Source: Boothiomyces macroporosus (taxonomy: Eukaryota > Chytridiomycota > Chytridiomycetes > Rhizophydiales > Terramycetaceae). Taken from it: 64,000 bases of DNA. Under the pieces are notes generated by a model. The model searched no databases. It saw only the letters and a program-made list of their open reading frames with translations, and was not told where the DNA came from. Made by a program: the position numbers and the translations under genes. Location: positions 1 through 64,000 of the forward strand of contig JADGKB010000022.1 in assembly GCA_027604185.1 (NCBI GenBank). The letters run 5' to 3'. The first letter of the stretch is position 1. Each line of letters starts with the position of its first letter. Below, piece by piece: positions 10,069 through 21,558 of this stretch.

Positions 10069-12256
10069 ATGAACACATTCAAAATTCTCATATCGACAGA
10101 CAATCACATTGGTTACATGGAGCAAGACCCAATTCGATGTAACGATTCATTCCAGACATTCGAAGAGATTTTGAAATTAGCAGTAGCTCATAAAGTAGAT
10201 TTTATCCTGCTGGGAGGAGACTTGTTTCATGAAAACAAACCCTCCCGCAAATCACTGTTCAATTGCATGACTCTAATCAGGCAGTACTGTTTCGGCGATG
10301 GTGAGTGCCATGTTGAATTCCTGTCTGATCAATCAGTTAACTTCTCCAATCGGTAGTCTAATTCTCAACTAGATTTGGAACTGTAAATTACCAAGACCCT
10401 AATTACAATGTAAAAATACCCATATTTTCAATACATGGAAATCATGATGATCCTTCTGGCGATGGAAATTTATGTGCACTGGATTTGCTATCTGTTTCTG
10501 GATTAATCAATTATTTTGGAAAACAAACTCAAGTTGATGATATTGAAATTAATCCTTTGCTCATGAGAAAAGGCGATAGCAGGTTAGCGATATATGGATT
10601 AGGAAATATTAGAGACGAACGATTGCATCGTACTTTTGAAAAACAAAAAGTGAAAATGCTGCGACCTGTTGAAGATACTGATGACTGGTTTAATTTATTT
10701 GTAATCCACCAAAATAGGTTTGTTTTTTGTAATTCAGAATCGCCCACTCACAGAAAAACTATATTCCTGATAGATTCTTGGATTCCTTCTTGAACCTATG
10801 TCTCTGGGGACACGAGGTACTTTAAAATTAAGTGCAGCATGAATGCCTGATAGAACCGCAAGAATCAGTAAACAATTTCTTTATTACACAACCAGGTAAC
10901 AGCATTCTTATGCAAGGTTCTTCAATAGCGACATCTTTATCTGAAGGTGAATCTGCTCAAAAGCATATTGGAATATTGAAAATCACTGGGCAGGAATTCC
11001 AACTTGAAAAAATCAAACTTAAAACTGTCAGACCATTTGTGATGGACAATGTCGAGTTATCAAAAGTCGATGGATTGGACCCTGGAGATAAAGACAGTGT
11101 TGCATTGTTTCTTCGCAGAAAAGTAAGCAAGATGATTATAAAAGCAAAACAGCAATGGCTCGAATTAAACTCTGACAAACAAGAGTCAGATTTCCCAAAG
11201 CCCTTAATTAGATTAAGGGTGGAGTATAGCGAAGGGTTCACAACTTTCAATCCTCAGAGGTTTGGTCAAAATTTTGTGGAAACTGTTGCAAACCCAAAAG
11301 ACATTTTGCAATTTTATCGTAAAAAGGCTCCAAGAGGTAAAATGGGTTTGATGTCTAGCTAAAAAAGTTGCTGCCAACCCTCAGGATATACTGGATATTG
11401 AATCGTTCTTGCCTGAAAATATTGAAGAAACTGTTGTAGAGGACTTTATTGCGGATTACTTGAATGCACATAAGCTGGAAATAATACCTGAAAATGAATT
11501 TACAGATGTAATCGAAGATTTTATCCAAAAACAAGATAAAGAAGTAATCTCAACCTTTATTGATGATACAATTGCGAAAACTAGGGAAATGATCGAGTTG
11601 AATGGAGAACTTGAAATACCAAGACTGAAAAGAATAATCCATAATATTAAAGAGCAGCGCAAAGAAGAATATTCCAAGCAAGTAGGGAAAAAGAATCGCA
11701 CAGTCTCCATCAAAACCCCATTAACCATGAACCTGCCACAAAATAAATGGAAGACGGCGAAAAATGTAATGCCAGTCTAATTCAGGAACAAGACGATTTT
11801 GAAGATGAAGAATATGTGTATGTTAATGAAGATGAGAAAAAGAAACAAGTTAAAAAAGCAGCACCTGTGAAAGCAAGACCAAAGAGTACCAGAGGAAAGA
11901 AGACGCGCGATTCAGACGAAGACGTCGATATGTCTGAAGAAAATGAAGAGGTTGCACCTAAAAAAAGAAAAACCATGGAAGTGAATAGCCAAACTAGAAA
12001 GAGGGCTCGAAAGGCTCCAGTAGAAGAAATCGAACCTGCTGTGCCAGAGAAACCTATCCAGCGTTCAAAATCAAAAAGATTGATTGTTGAAGAAGACGAA
12101 GAGATGAAACCTATTCTCGAACCTAAAGTTGAACCTGAAGTTGAGCCGCCTAAAAGAAAAGGTAGATTGCTACCTACTAGCTTTTCTGCATCTGGCACAA
12201 AGAAAAAGAAGGCTGTTAGACAATCTACTTTAAATTTTACTCCATCGCAGAGGTAA
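10069..12256 (+). CDS. MRE11: Double-strand-break repair nuclease MRE11
   Basis: Seven exons, 687 aa, with introns of 20, 20, 21, 21, 22 and 20 nt. The N-terminal phosphoesterase motifs are all present: [42 protein letters not shown], and WGHEHECLIEP. The Mre11 DNA-binding/capping domain follows, then an acidic-basic tail with [21 protein letters not shown] low-complexity sequence typical of eukaryotic Mre11. As the Mn-dependent nuclease of the MRN/MRX complex it processes DNA ends in the nucleus. Splicing across 10353-10372 and the intron inside the IHQNR region restores family motifs. AATAAA overlaps the stop. Size is normal for the family. Confidence 0.95.
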
Positions 12257-12386
12257 ATAAAGATCTTGCATTGTGTTTGTTATCCTATTAAAAGATTTTA
12301 CTGCTACAGTCCTGGTTATTCAACAACCTAGGAAAAAGGCAGTCTAAAGAAAAGTATAAAGACTGTAATCAATAAGGATATTTAAT

Positions 12387-15300
12387 TTATTGACCGCTGC
12401 GAGAAACGATCCCTTGAACATTCTTCCAAATTTCCAACTTTTTGAATGGATTTGGCTCAAGTTCGGGCAAGAATCCGACATGGCAAAGATAGCCAAAGTA
12501 TAATGGCATTAGATCATGCATTTTTGGATTCTTTACCAGGGAACCAGCTATGACTTCTCTTGCAAATGAATCATCTAACGTTGGACTTTTGGTTGATGTT
12601 GGCAAGTCATCAAGCACAAAGTGCAATAACGGGAATAGCGCGTGGTCAGATGTAGATAGTGTGAGCTCCAACAGAGACGTACGCCAATGAATATACTCGG
12701 TTGGAGTTACTTTATAATGACTGATCAAGCTAGCAAATAAATCATCGAATTTGAAACTAGAATAAGATAAAAACTACCTATGAGAATTCCAAGTGTGGAA
12801 AACACCTAAATCTAATGCTTTTGCACTACCCGCAACTTCTAAAACAACGTCTGCAACATAGTCAACTGAGCACATATTTACAACATTGGACATTCTTGGA
12901 GCTTGACCCAATTGAATACACCCCTTGATCAATCTCCAAATAAAATCATCTGTGTTTGTAACTCCAGTTACAGAATCTCCCACAATGTATCCAGGCCTGA
13001 CAATCGTAGCTGGAACTCCTCTTTGACGAGATCGGAGAATTAGCTGTTCAGCAACCCATTTGGTTTGCCCATATCCACTTCTCAAACCATGTTTGCTACC
13101 CTGCATATCATCGTTTTCAAATACTGGAGTACCAGTGACCAGTTTGTTTACATAATGCTCAGTATCAAGTACAGATGTAGAAGATACAAAATGAACAGGC
13201 TTGAGGTGGTGAGTAGTTGCGGCTTTGAGGGCAGTAAGTGTACCAGTTACATTTGGTCCTTTTAATTTATGATACGGATACACCCAGTGAACCTAGAATT
13301 AAATATTTAATACCAATGCACCATTGTGTATAATTATATCCACACTTTCACAAACTTGATTCCACCGTTCTTGTGGCAGTCCAAACTTTTCTGCAGCTAA
13401 ATCTCCACAGACACCAACAATCTTTTCGTTCAGTGAGTCATTCCAAACCAAATGTCTTTTGCAATTGTCCTTGATTCTATTGAAAGCTTCACTCTCTGAC
13501 TTTGCTCGCACTAGACAAATCATTTTACACTGCGGGAAGCGTTTCAAAGCACTTGCGATAATAAATGCACCCAAGAAACCTGTAACACCAGTAATAAATA
13601 ACGTAGGATTAGATGTTGATAGTTTGGAGATATCAAAGTCAGGTAAATTGCCCTTGCAAATAGATGGATCATCTACCTCTTCTAAATCTGCAGCATAATC
13701 GAAAACAACTTCAGCGTTTTGAGCATCGTGACCCTCTCGTTTGATTTTTTCCAAGGAATCATCACTATTTGGTGCTGCAGCAGACTGCGTCATGTTCAAA
13801 TCCCCACCTCTCAAGTAGTCAACATCAGCAACCATATCTGAAAGTACTGGAGATCTATATACCATACCCAATGGGGCTTCTACTGCCAAAGATTTTCTGA
13901 CTTCGAAAACTAATTGAGTAGCCAATATAGAGTGTCCTCCAAGATCGAAAAAGTTGTCTTGAAGAGATATCTTGGAGCTTTCAATATTGAGTAACTTTGA
14001 CCAAATATCACGAAGCGAGTTTTGCAGTGGGGTCAGATTATCTTCAGCCGCTTTGGAAGTAGCAGCTGCTAGCGCAGTATCTGGGAATGGTAATGCGTTC
14101 TTGTCAATTTTGCCATTTGGCGTTAATGGCATTCTTGTCAATGGTACAAATACAGAAGGAATGGCGTAACTAGGAAGCTTTTGCTTTAAGTAATCTCGAA
14201 CATCTTTGATAAATAATCCAACGTCCTCCCCAATCCTTTCCAAAGGAACAAAGTAACATACAAGCGTCTTTTCTTCGTACTTGTCTCTTCTGACCAAGGT
14301 AACGTTTTCACGAATTTTAGGGTGCTGGGATAAATGAGTGTCGATTTCCTTTAGTTCAATTCTAAATCCTCTGATTTTGACCTGATCATCTGTTCTGCCT
14401 GTACATTCAACGCAGCCATCAGGCAAGTATCTTCCAAGATCACCTGTACGGTATAATCTATCCCTTGCTCCGAAATAATATGGAATGGCTTTGTCTGTCT
14501 TTGGGCTTGAATTAGCAAATGGATTGATAATAAACTTTTCATTGGTAACTTCAGGAAGACCTAAATAGCCTTCAGCTAAACCACCACTTCTGACATACAA
14601 CTCTCCAACTTCTCCAACCCCGGCCAATAAACCATGATCATTTATAACCAGTAGCTGAACATTCTTCATACCAACTCCTGCTGGCATAATATCTTTTTGT
14701 TCCGTAAGGTAACCTGGATTTACTGACATTGGAGGGATTTTCAAGAACGAGACCGCACGCTGAGTTTCGGTGGTGCCATACATGTTAATAACATGGGTGT
14801 TTGCAGCTAAATGTTGTAATCGAAGAACATCTCTTTTTGTCAAGACATCACCAACAAAGAATGCATGTCTAAGAGAAGGAATTGGATGAGTGGCATTTGC
14901 AGAAAGCAACTGCCCCATAGCTGGAGTCAAGTGCGTGATGGTAATCTGTTGTTCCGCCATCCACTCTGCTAATTTTCCAGGTGTACCAATATTTTCTGCT
15001 GTTGGAATACAAATTTTAGCGCCCAAGAATAGAGGAGTAAAAATGTCTCTTTGAATCGGATCGTGGGCAATCCCAGAAAGCATAGTAAAGTTTTCATTTT
15101 CAGTCATATTGAACTCCTCCTTCATCCAAGGATAGAAATGCGTTAAAGAAAAGTGTCTGCCTCTAACACCCTTTGGAATACCAGTTGAGCCGGATGTGAA
15201 ACTAAGTGTCCCCACACTATCAGGTCCAATAACGACACCCGGGTGTTGAGAAGCTTTTGCATAAGAATCTGCCAATACATCAGTAGTGCCACCTGGTAAT

Positions 15301-16575
15301 TTACCACCCTTTAATCCATCAGCTGCAATTTCAAGTGCAGGAACTTCACATACAATTTCCAGGTTTTCTTTGATATATGAGCGAACTTCATCTCCCAATA
15401 CACCAGCCTTTTTCAAAATCACCAACCCTTTTGGTTTAGCAACTGATAGGTATACATTCTGTCTAGGATATGGATAAGCAGGATCTACATTAGTCTATTT
15501 GTACCAATCACACTAAATGTTGCTCCAGCCTTTAGCACACCCATGACTGCAATTACCAAATCCACACCTCTGTATGAATACAATACAATAACATCTTCTC
15601 GCTGAATGCCATTAGCCAAGAAATGGTGTGCTAGAATGTTTGAGGCTTCGTTCAATTTCCTGTAAGAATAGGTCTTTGGCACACCACCATCAACAGATTC
15701 GACGACACAAACACGATCAGGATGAGCTTCAGCGTTCTTTGAAAATATGTCAGTAATAGCTCCAGCATAATTATCCCAATTCATATCAGCGAGAGGATTA
15801 GGAATTAAAGGAGCATTAGAATCAGTTACAAGAGATATTTTCCCAATTGGTAAATCCACATTATTTGCTGCCGAGTTTAATACTTGTTGAAGTTGATCAA
15901 TCATGATTTTGATTCTTGCTTCAGAAAAGAGAACGGAATTGTAAACTACTCTGATTTGGATGGGCAACAATCTTCTTAGAGTTGGAGCTTGAGATATAAA
16001 TACAGTCATATCGCAAGACGAAGAGGTTTGAGTAGAAAGTAGAGTATCGGGGGTGGTGTCAGTAACATTGAAGAACCGCACCTTGAATAATGACTGTCTC
16101 AACGAGGGATCTTCGTCTGTTTCCACATTAAATGCTTTCAATAATTCACCAAATGGAATTTCATCTTCTATTGCTTCCTTTTCAGTCTATCATTAAATAT
16201 AATTACCTTGACCACATTTTGAATAAGCTCTTTAATAGAGTTCTTGCTGGATACATTTAATCGCAGAACAGCTGGATTGGTTGACTGTGAGCTAGATCCA
16301 ACAGTAATGTCCTCTTCCCCAGTATACCTATGGAGAATCGCGGTAAATGCAGATAAGAGTATACTAAACGGAGTAACACTTCCATTATCTAATGATTGAA
16401 CAGCCAGAGATAGCTTCAATATTGAGAGTGATGATTGCTCTGAAATATCCAAGATAATTTCAGATTCGACAATGCGCGCTGGTATTGGACGAGGATAATC
16501 AGTAGGCAATACTAATTCTGTCAAGGAAGATAGTCTCGATTTCCATCTATTCGTTTTTTCAGTTACAGCTGGCAT
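12387..16575 (-). CDS. LYS2: L-2-aminoadipate reductase (Lys2)
   Basis: Five exons, 1368 aa (yeast Lys2 has about 1390), with introns of 20, 20, 21 and 21 nt. Order: a condensation-like N-terminal region beginning RWKSRLSSLTELVLPTDYPR; an adenylation domain with SFTSGSTGIPKGVRGRH and YRTGDLGRYLPDG; a carrier domain with the phosphopantetheine Ser in DLGGHS near residue 865; and a thioester reductase with TGVTGFLGA and an YGQTKWVAEQ catalytic Tyr/Lys. It activates and reduces alpha-aminoadipate to the semialdehyde in the fungal lysine pathway and needs a PPTase (Lys5). The ATG chosen starts MPAVTEKTNRW, because an upstream open frame shows no family similarity. AATAAA overlaps the stop codon. 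Confidence 0.95.
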
Positions 16576-16850
16576 TTGACTTTTTGTGGGGTAAGCTTTT
16601 TTTTCTTTATATTTTCGGTGATGTGGTGATTTTGGAGATTGATCAGCCAAGTGATCAATGATGAATGGGTCAACTGAACAAAATTATCCATACGAAATTG
16701 TATAGATTTTTGCCAACAACTTGGATGTGCTACTAATGATGGTGCTGATGAGTATAGTACTGGGTAATCGATTTCAACCGATTCCATGATCTCATTTGGT
16801 AGCCCTTGGGTTAAATAGCTGTAATATATTTATTTCAAATCCTGTTTGAA

Positions 16851-17306
16851 ATGTTTTCTCAAAAAAGCTTTTCAACAATGGAAGGGAACTTGATCTTGCC
16901 AGTTGAAATCTGGGATAGAATCTGGCTACTATGTGATGAAAATACCTTGATAAATACAAGAGAATTGCAGAGTAGACACGTAAAGAAACGGACAGAGTAT
17001 TTCAGTTATCGCCAGGCAGCATCAAGCGGGAATTTAGAGAATATGAGATGGCTAAGGAAGAATAGGTATCGAATCGACTCGGATACGTTCTGTAAAGCTG
17101 TAGAACATGGAAACTTGGAAAATATGAGGTGTTTAAAGGAGATTGGATGTCCATTTAGAGTTCATTTATTCAGTACAGCTGCAAGACAAGGAAATTTGGA
17201 GAATATGAAATGGCTTAGAGAGAACAATTGCAAGATGCAGGAGGGATTTGGAAATTTGCACATGGGTGGAACTGACTTTGGTTTGAATAGTATAGTACAT
17301 GGATAA
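16851..17306 (+). CDS. Short ankyrin-type repeat protein
   Basis: 151 aa, no intron. The start LPVEIWDRIW looks like the first helix of an F-box, then about three 26-residue repeats of the form A..GNLENMRWLR.N. Such short repeats occur in proteins built from an F-box-like head and ankyrin-like stack. The last repeat fades after WLRENNCK. In another frame just downstream the DNA reads WKFAHGWN, which resembles a repeat start, so the gene may be frame-shifted or truncated. Function unknown. Confidence 0.6.
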   Translation: MFSQKSFSTMEGNLILPVEIWDRIWLLCDENTLINTRELQSRHVKKRTEYFSYRQAASSGNLENMRWLRKNRYRIDSDTFCKAVEHGNLENMRCLKEIGCPFRVHLFSTAARQGNLENMKWLRENNCKMQEGFGNLHMGGTDFGLNSIVHG

Positions 17307-18355
17307 AAGAGATAATCGTTTGGTAGCACTTTTAAATTTAATTTTCAAAGCATTTTTGTTCAAAGAAATCCTTTTAATGGCCAAGTCTTCAAAGAAATTC
17401 ACTCTAATAGACACCTAGATCAACTCCTTGAGCATTACATGCGAATATCAAACTAATTTGTTCAGATTTTAATCTAGCCTAAATACTTGCACGACTTTCT
17501 CACTTGACAGCTTGTTCAACCACCTGATTCAAAGACCAAATTTAGAGAGGCTTAGTATTCGGCGGCCACAAGAAATATCAGGATTTCACATGATGAGGAG
17601 AAATAGTATACTTTTATGCGCACAGACTTGTATTTGGGATTGAATTGTTGTATTTGCACTGCTGGTAGACTTAACAATACATTGGGTCTTTCTAGTATTA
17701 TGATTTGGTATTCTGTAGGTGTGTTGAACAGGAATAAATTAAATAGTGCACTAAATATAAAATAATGCGGTTTAAAGCAGAACTAGAAAATGAATCCTAG
17801 CCATAACCATATATTTAAGGGCCACTATTTTCAATTCAGAGCTCTCAAGTAATACAGCTGAATTTAATTTAACCTCTTTTTAGAATCTCAAAAGCCCTTC
17901 TATGAATGGTTGGTGCGTCATTCAGCCTGAAAATGAGATCACGCGGTCTCAAGCTGAAAACCCCCATGTTTCGAATGGCTGCCGACAGGGAAAACTCTAA
18001 TATCAGCTAAAGTCAAGAGAAAACTACTCTGAAACTGCCCGCTATCATCACGATTTAATGTTATTAATCAATCTCTCGTTTATTTACGTTTACTTGCTAC
18101 CTTATATCCATAGGTTCTGGCGATAAGATAAAAAAAGAAAAATAACGCAAGGGACCTATTGATATGAAAAGAAAAAAAAACATTTTCGAAATGAAAGCAG
18201 CAGTCAATTTCTTTCTTTTTGCATGTAATAGAGTATTCGAATATAAACGGTGGCCTGGCATTTACTCTGTTCCAAAAGCTCATTTTCATTATTTTTTTGT
18301 CTGTCGTGGCCATGTGAATTCTTGTGTCACATCTCGAGTGGGCCATTGGAAAAGG
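17307..18355. other. Intergenic region of about 1 kb
   Basis: No supported gene or RNA. Overlapping short open frames on both strands show no conserved features. Its downstream end serves as promoter for the bHLH gene. Confidence 0.4.
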
Positions 18356-18363
18356 TATAAAAA
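18356..18363 (+). promoter_or_regulatory. TATA box of the bHLH gene
   Basis: TATAAAAA lies 35 nt before the ATG at 18391, leaving room for only a very short 5' leader. Confidence 0.55.
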
Positions 18364-18390
18364 TCAAGCGATTACTGCCAGAGACACAAG

Positions 18391-18825
18391 ATGCCAAAAG
18401 TCGGAAGAAGCGTTTCGCCAGATTATATCTCCAAAGAGGAATGGGAAAGAAAAGAAGCAGAGCGTAAACAGAACCACTCTGCTATAGAACGAAAGAGGAG
18501 ACAGAAAATCCAAGAGCAGCTTAAAGTCCTGAAGAGACTTGTTCCGTCTTGCACTGCAAGAGATGATACCGAAAAGCTCTCCATTCTCCAAGGAACCGCT
18601 GATTATATCAAGCAATTACAAGATTTGTTGATCCAATACCAAGAAAAAGATCCATCGATCGTGCCTACTGCTGCTAAATTCTTGCCAATTAAACAGACGA
18701 GCACTCACTCTGTGTTGACCACACTTTTGCCAAACTACAAACCACCAACTGCATTTACTAAAGTGGAAAAAGCCCCAGTGAAAGAGCGTCCAGTTCATAT
18801 GAGGCTCGAAACTTTATTGTGTTAA
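18391..18825 (+). CDS. Basic helix-loop-helix transcription factor
   Basis: Single exon, 144 aa. Residues ~26-80 form a bHLH domain. The basic region NHSAIERKRRQK has the His, Glu and Arg positions that in known bHLH proteins contact CACGTG E-boxes. Helix 1 is IQEQLKVLKRLVPSC and helix 2 is KLSILQGTADYIKQLQDLL. No leucine zipper or PAS domain follows; the tail is short and Pro/Lys-rich. The small size recalls Ino4/Cbf1-like regulators, but target genes cannot be inferred. Confidence 0.85.
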   Translation: MPKVGRSVSPDYISKEEWERKEAERKQNHSAIERKRRQKIQEQLKVLKRLVPSCTARDDTEKLSILQGTADYIKQLQDLLIQYQEKDPSIVPTAAKFLPIKQTSTHSVLTTLLPNYKPPTAFTKVEKAPVKERPVHMRLETLLC

Positions 18826-19580
18826 TATTTATAATAAATACTTGTAATTCTCCAAACTATTTTTAACCCCTGATCTAGCGTCTTGTTTATTTGCAGAGTA
18901 TGTTGCACAGTGTCAATATTCTTTTGAATAGACACAATAGACCACATGACCTCATGATGGTCGCCGACAGAATTGAGAGCCTAATTCATCAGCGGCGGCC
19001 ACCGAAAGACCCAAAGTCGATTTGAAAATGAGCCACCAGCGGAACACCATATTACCCCATTCTATCTCCCTTCCAAATAGAACAACCCTGTTCATAGCAG
19101 ACAATATTTATTTTAATTCTTTTTCGTTGAACTTTTTATGGTATAAGTAATGATATCCCGTGATGGCATATGCTGACCAAAAATAGAAATTCAAAAGGGA
19201 ATGACTGAGTGATCATGGGAGTCTATTCTCGTTGAACAATGAATGGTCAAATGCAGTAATATTGTATCTAGTGCAAATAAATAATGGTAGATCCCGCTTA
19301 TTTGGAAAAGACAGCTCCATTACCCGCTCACGAATGATAGTTTTAATATAATCTCGCTTTGTATGATCGTAACAGTGGGTTTCGAATATGAATCAGATTC
19401 AAGATGTACTATTGTCGTCTGGTCAGCACTGTATCCAAAGTATGGCAAGAACAGTTACAAAATGAATTTCAGTCAAATTTGAATCTACAGAGATACCCTT
19501 ATTTCAACACTCAGGATAATTAATGTGACTAGGAGCTACTCTATTGGAATGTTTTTCCCATCATTTTTTTCTCTGCAATC
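18826..19580. other. Intergenic region
   Basis: Nothing recognisable on either strand apart from the 3' end of the bHLH gene (ATAATAAATA shortly after its stop). Confidence 0.4.
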
Positions 19581-20531
19581 ATGTCTCGGGCACAAGAGTA
19601 TGAAAACAAGGCAAGAGAATTACTCAAAGACACATCTTCATTCTTTGGATTATTCGGGTCGCCTCCAAATCATATGCAAGCTGTTGAAGAGTAAGACAAA
19701 CTAACTCCAGTTTCCAAACTGCCGCTAATTTATACAGGAACCAGAAACAATACAATGAAGCAGTAAATTGCTTACTTGCAGCCGCTGAATGTCACATAGC
19801 ACTTAGTTCGTAATATCGAGCTAATCCAGGCCTTACTTGGCTGCTCAAGCTACTTTAACAGCTGCTTCGTTGTTGGAAAAGACTAACCCCGAGAGATCAG
19901 CAAGCATTTACAAACAAGCTTCCGATTTGTTTTATCAAAGCAACTCCAGCGATAGAGCTGCCGAAGTTTTGGAAAAAGGGGCAAGGTAATCCAACTTGAC
20001 TCTAGAGTTTTAGAATCAACAAACAAGAAAGGAGCGTTTGATTTATACATGGAATCAATCAACATGAATGAGCAAGAAGATAGGATTCAAATCGGAATCA
20101 ATACTTATTCTGCCTGTTTGGCATTCACGTTAAGAAGCGGAATGAGAGACGAAGCACTGCAAGTTTCACTAAAGATGCAGGATGCATTCTTTAAAATCAA
20201 AAGACAAACCTCTTGCTTTAGACAAGTACTAGCAACAATACTTATTCTACTATCGGATAAAAAATACGTGGATGCGTTCAATGCCTATACGGATGCGAGC
20301 AAGTATGGATTGGATCAAACAGAGGAAAGCGCAGTTATTTTATCTATTTTTAACGCAGTTGAGACAGCGGACCAGGAATTGATGGATCTTACATTAAAGC
20401 AAAACAGATATCTGCTTGAGAATGAGGTGCTTAAACTGAATATTTCTGTTCCCTCCCAACCAGTACAATTGTTCAAGAGCAGTAATTTACAAGCGCTTCA
20501 AGATGAAATCGAAGACGAAGGAATTTTGTAA
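19581..20531 (+). CDS. NAPG: Gamma-SNAP vesicle fusion adaptor
   Basis: Four exons, 296 aa, with three introns of exactly 20 nt. Assembled, the protein starts MSRAQEYENKARELLK and continues as tetratricopeptide-like helical hairpins (FQTAANLYRNQKQYNEAVNC, ASIYKQASDLFYQ), ending in an acidic DEIEDEGIL tail. SNAPs link NSF to SNARE complexes so that they can be disassembled after membrane fusion. The gamma type is favoured over alpha by the overall pattern (KGAFDLYMESINMNEQEDR region and short acidic end), from memory rather than alignment. AATAAA overlaps the stop. Confidence 0.8.
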
Positions 20532-20652
20532 TAAATGTAATCAATTCCATTATAGATAAATTGATTTCAAATTCTTTTGAATCACCATCCAAAATGTCAC
20601 GTGATACTATTTAAAAATTATTCAGAAGCGGATTTTCTGTTCTAATAAAGAA

Positions 20653-21113
20653 ATGAGCAAAGTTTTCACTGCAGCACAAGTAGAAGAACATTCCGACAGA
20701 ACCGATCTCTGGATGACCATCCACGGAAAAGTATACGACGTCACAAAGTTCTTGGATGATCACCCAGGTACCTCTTACTTGAAATAGGTGGTGAAGAAGT
20801 ACTAACTGAATTGGCTGGTCGTGACGCTACCGATGCCTTTGAAGAAATTGGTAAGTGATATTAATCATAGGGTAATGATTGATTAATGAGACATTCTGAT
20901 GATGCAAGAGACTTGTTGAAACAGTTCCTTGTTGGTGAATTGGACAAGAAGGATTTCACTACCAAGCCAAAGACTAGTGTGCCAAAGAGTGCTGCTGCTT
21001 CTGAAACTTCCACTGGGCCGTAATTGGTTTTTAAGCGTAGGTCTGTGGTTTTGTTTGCTTTGCCGGTTATTTTTGCAGCTGCATTTGCTTATTATAAATT
21101 CTATTCTGCATAA
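20653..21113 (+). CDS. CYB5: Tail-anchored cytochrome b5
   Basis: 126 aa assembled from six exons. The heme-binding core contains the two axial His residues in DDHPGGEEVL and GHSDDAR, preceded by WMTIHGKVYDVTKFL. A C-terminal hydrophobic anchor (VVLFALPVIFAAAFAYY) would hold it in the ER or outer mitochondrial membrane, where it donates electrons to desaturases and P450s. Introns lie at 20768-20787 (20 nt), 20851-20870 (20 nt), 20872-20890 (19 nt) and one of 21 nt before the anchor. The middle pair is separated by a single exonic base, required to code the Gly of GHSDD. The total coding length is a multiple of three only with this model. Confidence 0.9.
20851..20890 (+). other. Back-to-back introns flanking a one-nucleotide exon
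   Basis: 20851-20870 reads gtaagtgatattaatcatag, base 20871 is g, and 20872-20890 reads gtaatgattgattaatgag. Each part is a complete GT..AG unit with an ATTAAT element near its end. Treating all 40 nt as one intron shifts the frame and meets a TGA soon afterwards. Removing both units restores ATT GGA CAT (Ile-Gly-His) of cytochrome b5. Confidence 0.7.
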
Positions 21114-21558
21114 AGTAGTCTGTGATATTCTAGTTTTGACTTTTTAAGTTGGTATTGATATCTTACTGTTGATTCCTAAGCAGATGTTGAGGTTCAACTT
21201 GCTTCCAAACCCCGTATTGCTATGCCAGTAATTAGTCTGCTTGCTTGTGAAATCAGAGACGTTGCTCTGTATAGCTATCTAGGGCTTTTCTGTCCTGCCG
21301 ATATTACAGCTTGAAAATTATTGCGGCAGTGAGAGCCATTTCACTCCAAGATTTAAATCCCTTCGTTCCATTAACAGCTATGCTAAAGCGTAGAGCAAAT
21401 CATGGCGAAAATTATAGGCTACTTTTTAGTAACGCTTTCCAACTGCGATCACTAGCATTTCTGCATAAAATTCCCAGTTGGTTCCCGTGTGACCTGCTCT
21501 AAGCCAAAACCTCTTGTGACATACGGAAGACCGTTGAAATAATTTTGCAAATTAAAAA
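21114..21558. other. Intergenic region
   Basis: No conserved coding sequence seen. A 63-codon open frame at 21311-21502 has no recognisable motif. Confidence 0.4.

Noticed and set aside
16563..16787. Open frame upstream of LYS2 on the minus strand starting MESVEIDYPVLYSS
   Set aside because: It is in a different frame from LYS2, shows no similarity to the family, and LYS2 proteins normally begin close to the RWKSRLSSLTE segment. It could be an upstream ORF but nothing supports it as a gene.
20851..20890. Single 40-nt intron in cytochrome b5
   Set aside because: It leaves the coding frame shifted by one and reaches a TGA within ten codons, losing the conserved second heme histidine.
21311..21502. 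63-codon frame between cytochrome b5 and LKR/SDH
   Set aside because: No motif, no similarity to a known family, length expected by chance.
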